A stretch of DNA of 64,000 nt from positions 186,001 to 250,000 of the forward strand of contig NW_027473522.1 of the NCBI RefSeq assembly GCF_050947335.1. Reading direction: 5' to 3'. This DNA is from Megachile rotundata (lineage: Eukaryota > Arthropoda > Insecta > Hymenoptera > Megachilidae). Positions 60,701 to 64,000 of the stretch are shown here, piece after piece. Positions within the stretch are counted from its first letter, which is position 1, and each line of letters begins with the position of its first letter. The notes under the pieces are model-generated. The model had not been told where the DNA came from and ran no database searches. It saw only the letters and a list, made by a program, of their open reading frames with translations. Both the position numbers and the translations under genes were made by a program.

Positions 60701-62386
60701 TCAATCTAACTCATATTATTGGCCATATTATGCAGATATGATCGATAGAACGACAATTACTATACATATTACTCTTATTATTATCAATCTAACTCATATT
60801 ATTAGCCATATTATGCTTATAAGATCGATAGAACGACAATTACTATACTTATTACACTCACTATTATCATTCTAACTCATATTATTAACCATATTATGCA
60901 GATATGATCGATAGAACGACAATTACTATACTTATTACTCTTATTATTATCAATCTAACTCATATTATTAGCCATATTGTGCTTATATGATCGATAGAAC
61001 GACAATTACTATATTTATTACTCTTACTATTATAAATCTAACTCATATTATTAGCCATATTATGCATATATGATCGATAGTACGACAATTACTATACTTA
61101 CTACTCCTATTATTATAGATCTAACTCATATTATTAGCCATATTATGCTTATATGATCGATAGAACGACAATTACTATACTTATTACTCTTATTGTTATC
61201 AATCTAACTCATATTATTAGCCATATTATGCTTAAATGATCGATAGAACGACAATTACTATACTTATTACTCTTTTTATTATCAACCTAACTCATATTAT
61301 TAGCCATATTATGCTTATAAGATCGTTAGAACGACAATTACTATACTTATTACACTCACTATTATCATTCTAACTGATATTATTAACCATATTATGCAAT
61401 TATGATCGATAGAACGACAATTACTATACTTATTACTCTTATTATTATCAATCAAACTCATGCTATTAGCCATATTATGTTTATATGATCGATATAACGA
61501 CAATTACTAGACTTATTACTCTTATTATTATCAATCTAACTCATATTATTAACCATATTATGCAGATATGATCGATAGAACGACAATTACTATACTTATT
61601 ACTCTTATTATTATCAATCTAACTCATATTATTAGCCATATTGTGCTTATATGATCGATAGAACGACAATTACTATACTTATTACTCTTACTATTATAAA
61701 TCTAACTCATATTATTAGCCATATTATGCTTATATGATCGATAGTACGACAATTACTAAACTCATTACTCTTATTATTATCAATCTAACTCATATTATTA
61801 ACCATATTATGCAGATATGATGGATAGAACGACAATTTCTATAGTTATTACACTCACTATTATCAATCTAACTCATATTATTAGCCATATTATGGTTATA
61901 TGACCGATAGAACGTCAATTACTATACTTGCTACTCCTATTATCATAAATCTAACTCATATTATTAGCCATATTATGCTTATATGATCGATAGAACGACA
62001 ATTACTATACTTATTACTCTTATTGTTATCAATCTAACTCATATTATTAGCCATATTATGCAGATATGATCGATAGAACGACAATTACTATACTCATTAC
62101 TCTTATTATTATCAATCTAACTCATATTATTAGCCATATTGTGCTTATATGAGCGATAGAACGACAATTACTATATTTATTACACTCACTATTATCAATC
62201 TAACTCATATTATCGACCATATTATGCAGATATGATCGATAGAACGACAATTATTATACTCATTACTCTTGTTATTATCAATCTAACTCATGCTATTAGC
62301 CATATTATGGTTATATGATCGATATAACGACAATTACTATACTTATTACTCTTATTATTATCAATCTAACTCATATTATTAACCAT
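57739..62386 (+). repeat. 56-monomer B-type unit (expanded 43-mer, 4,648 bp)
   Basis: Measured between attatgtaga markers (57,739 and 62,387), the unit is 56 monomers long, against 43 between the matching markers at 38,981 and 42,550. The 13 extra monomers lie at about 59,640-60,770. They include a doubled catgctatt/ggttatatg monomer (59,718 and 59,801) and an extra gatggatag block (59,995 and 60,493). The chance minus-strand frame appears at 61,315-61,503. Confidence 0.83.
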
Positions 62387-63349
62387 ATTATGTAGATATG
62401 ATCGATAGAACGACAATTGCTATACTCATTACTCTTATTATTATCAATCTAACTCATGCTATTAGCCATATTATGGTTATATGATCGATAGAACGACAAT
62501 TACTATACTTATTACTCTTATTATTATCAATCTATCTCATATTATTAACCATATTATGCAGATATGATCGATAGAACGACAATTACTATACATATTACTC
62601 TTATTATTATCAATCTAACTCATATTATTAGCCATATTATGCTTATAAGATCGATAGAACGACAATTACTATACTTATTACACTCACTATTATCATTCTA
62701 ACTCATATTATTAACCATATTATGCAGATATGATCGATAGAACGACAATTACTATACTTATTACTCTTATTATTATCAATCTAACTCATATTATTAACCA
62801 TATTATGCAGATATGATGGATAGAACGACAATTTCTATACTTATTACACTCACTATTATCAATCTAACTCATATTATTAGCCATATTATGGTTATATGAC
62901 CGATAGAACGTCAATTACTATACTTACTACTCCTATTATTATAAATCTAACTCATATTATTAGCCATATTATGCTTATATGATCGATAGAAAGACAATCA
63001 CTATACTTATTACTCTTATTATTATCTACCTAACTCATATTATTAGCCATATTATGCTTATATTATCGATAGAACGACTATTACTATACTTATTACTCTT
63101 ATTATTATAAATCTAACTCATATTATTAGCCATATTATGCTTATATGATCGATAGAACGACAATTACTATACTCATTGCTCTTATTATTATCAATCTAAC
63201 TCATATTATTAACCACATTATGCAATTATGATCGATCGAACGACAATTACTATACTTATTACACTTATTATTATCAATCTAACTCATATTATTAGCCATA
63301 TTATGCTTATAAGATCGATAGAACGACAATTACTATACTTATTACACTC

Positions 63350-64000
63350 ACTATTAATCATCTAACTCATATTATCGACCATATTATGCAGATATGATCG
63401 ATAGAACGACAATTATTATACTTATTACTCTTGTTATTATCAATCTAACTCATGCTATTAGCCATATTATGGTATATGATCGATAGAACGACAATTACTA
63501 CACTTATTACTCTTATTATTATCAATCTATCTCATATTATTGACCATATTATGCAGATATGATCGATAGAACGACAATTACTATACATATTACTCTTATT
63601 ATTATCAATCTAACTCATATTATTAGCCATATTGTGCTTATATGATCGATAGAACGACAATTACTTTATTACTCTTACTATTATAAATCTAACTCATATT
63701 AATTAGCCATATTATGCTATGCTTATATGATCGATAGTACGACAATTACTATACTCATTACTCTTATTATTATCAATCTAACTCATATTATTAACCATAT
63801 TATGCAGATATGATGGATAGAACGACAATTTCTATACTTATTACACTCACTGTTATCAATCTAACTCATATTATTAGCCATATTATGGTTATATGACCGA
63901 TAGAACGTCAATTACTATACTTACTCTACTCTATTATTATAGATCTAACTCATATTATTTGCCATATTATGCTTATATGATCGATGGAACGACAATTACT
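63350..64000 (+). repeat. Satellite with broken 83-bp register at the right edge
   Basis: From here the copies contain indels seen nowhere else: a paired insertion and deletion of A at 63,356-63,361, one T missing at about 63,473, four bases missing at about 63,665, one extra A at about 63,701, five extra bases (repeated ctatg) at 63,717-63,721, and one net extra base at about 63,926. The net shift is +2 bp, confirmed by the atcgatgg anchor (59,081 to 63,980 is 4,899 bp, against 4,897 expected). Substitutions are not elevated. The pattern resembles consensus error near a contig end more than biological decay. Confidence 0.8.

Larger units (their letters stand above)
43806..63530 (+). repeat. 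Macro-repeat, copy 2 (about 19.7 kb)
   Basis: This is the second copy of 24,467-43,692, starting from the gctaatacg monomer at 43,883. Private substitutions relative to copy 1 include tatcattagcc near 45,693, tataatcg near 48,455, tatcactctaac near 52,154 and cacaattatc near 53,474. It lacks one 26-monomer B unit but gains monomers in later blocks. Copy 2 continues past the point at which copy 1 was truncated. Confidence 0.86.
1..64000 (+). repeat. 83-bp AT-rich satellite array filling the window
   Basis: The window consists only of head-to-tail copies of one 83-bp unit in one orientation. With the unit started at gatcgatag, the first complete copy begins at 67, and the register is still exact at 63,396 (763 x 83 bp later). 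The consensus has about 20 G/C in 83 positions, with C (14) well above G (6) on this strand. Near-invariant segments are taactcat (unit positions 51-58) and ccata (67-71). Positions 1-46 and 77-83 hold most of the variants. No unique sequence, transposon or reversed block interrupts the array. Satellite arrays of this kind normally lie in heterochromatin. Whether this one is centromeric, pericentromeric or subtelomeric cannot be read from the sequence. Every stretch without a gene is this repeat. Confidence 0.98.

Noticed and set aside
1..64000. CRISPR array
   Set aside because: The direct repeats are contiguous 83-bp units with no unique spacers and no cas genes, and the repeat is far longer than a CRISPR repeat.
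1..64000. Bacterial, plasmid or organelle sequence, suggested by the AT content
   Set aside because: There is no coding sequence, tRNA or rRNA in 64 kb, and a pure tandem array of this size is not typical of such genomes.
1..64000. Transposon-derived tandem repeat (Helitron, MITE or LTR fragment)
   Set aside because: I see no terminal inverted repeats, long terminal repeats, poly-A tract, target-site duplications or coding remnants. An origin from a transposon cannot be excluded but has no support here.
1..64000. Promoters or terminators in TATA-like and AT-rich stretches
   Set aside because: TATA-like strings occur in every monomer as a result of base composition, and no transcription unit is associated with them.

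Overview
The whole 64 kb window is one uninterrupted, head-to-tail satellite DNA array. The repeat unit is 83 bp, about 76% A+T, and all copies lie in the same orientation (roughly 771 monomer equivalents). I find no gene, RNA gene, transposon, unique sequence or inversion. Uninterrupted tandem repeats on this scale point to constitutive heterochromatin of a eukaryotic chromosome (centromeric, pericentromeric or subtelomeric) assembled from long reads. The sequence does not identify the species or prove that this is the functional centromere.

The array is organised on several levels. (1) The monomer: an exact consensus copy lies at 5,462-5,544. Every long-range offset I measured between 1 and about 63,350 is an exact multiple of 83; for example, the motif at 1 recurs at 7,056, 38,762, 42,331, 57,520 and 62,168. 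(2) Higher-order repeats, defined by monomer variants shared in the same order, with units of 16 (1,328 bp), 19 (1,577), 25 (2,075), 26 (2,158), 27 (2,241) and 43 (3,569) monomers, plus local 4-, 8-, 9-, 11-, 12- and 14-monomer steps. (3) A macro-duplication: about 24,467-43,692 recurs as about 43,806-63,530 with few substitutions, differing mainly by gain or loss of whole monomers.

Two variant families alternate. Family A carries gctaatacg, tagcgcgac, tcttagtatt or cacattaggc. Family B carries gatggatag, cgtcaatt, ctttttatt or gcttaaatg. Layout: B-like edge (1-1,054); mostly A (1,055-11,246); a hybrid A/B 27-monomer repeat (11,247-18,583); A (18,584-24,543, running on to about 25,160); B (25,161-29,785); A (29,786-33,950); B (33,951-43,692); a short novel junction (43,693-43,805); then the second macro-copy repeats A-B-A-B to the end. 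The last 650 bp carry several indels not seen elsewhere and look like poor consensus near an assembly edge.

The array most plausibly evolves by unequal exchange or gene conversion that moves whole numbers of monomers. The short open reading frames are chance products of the repeat and do not encode proteins.
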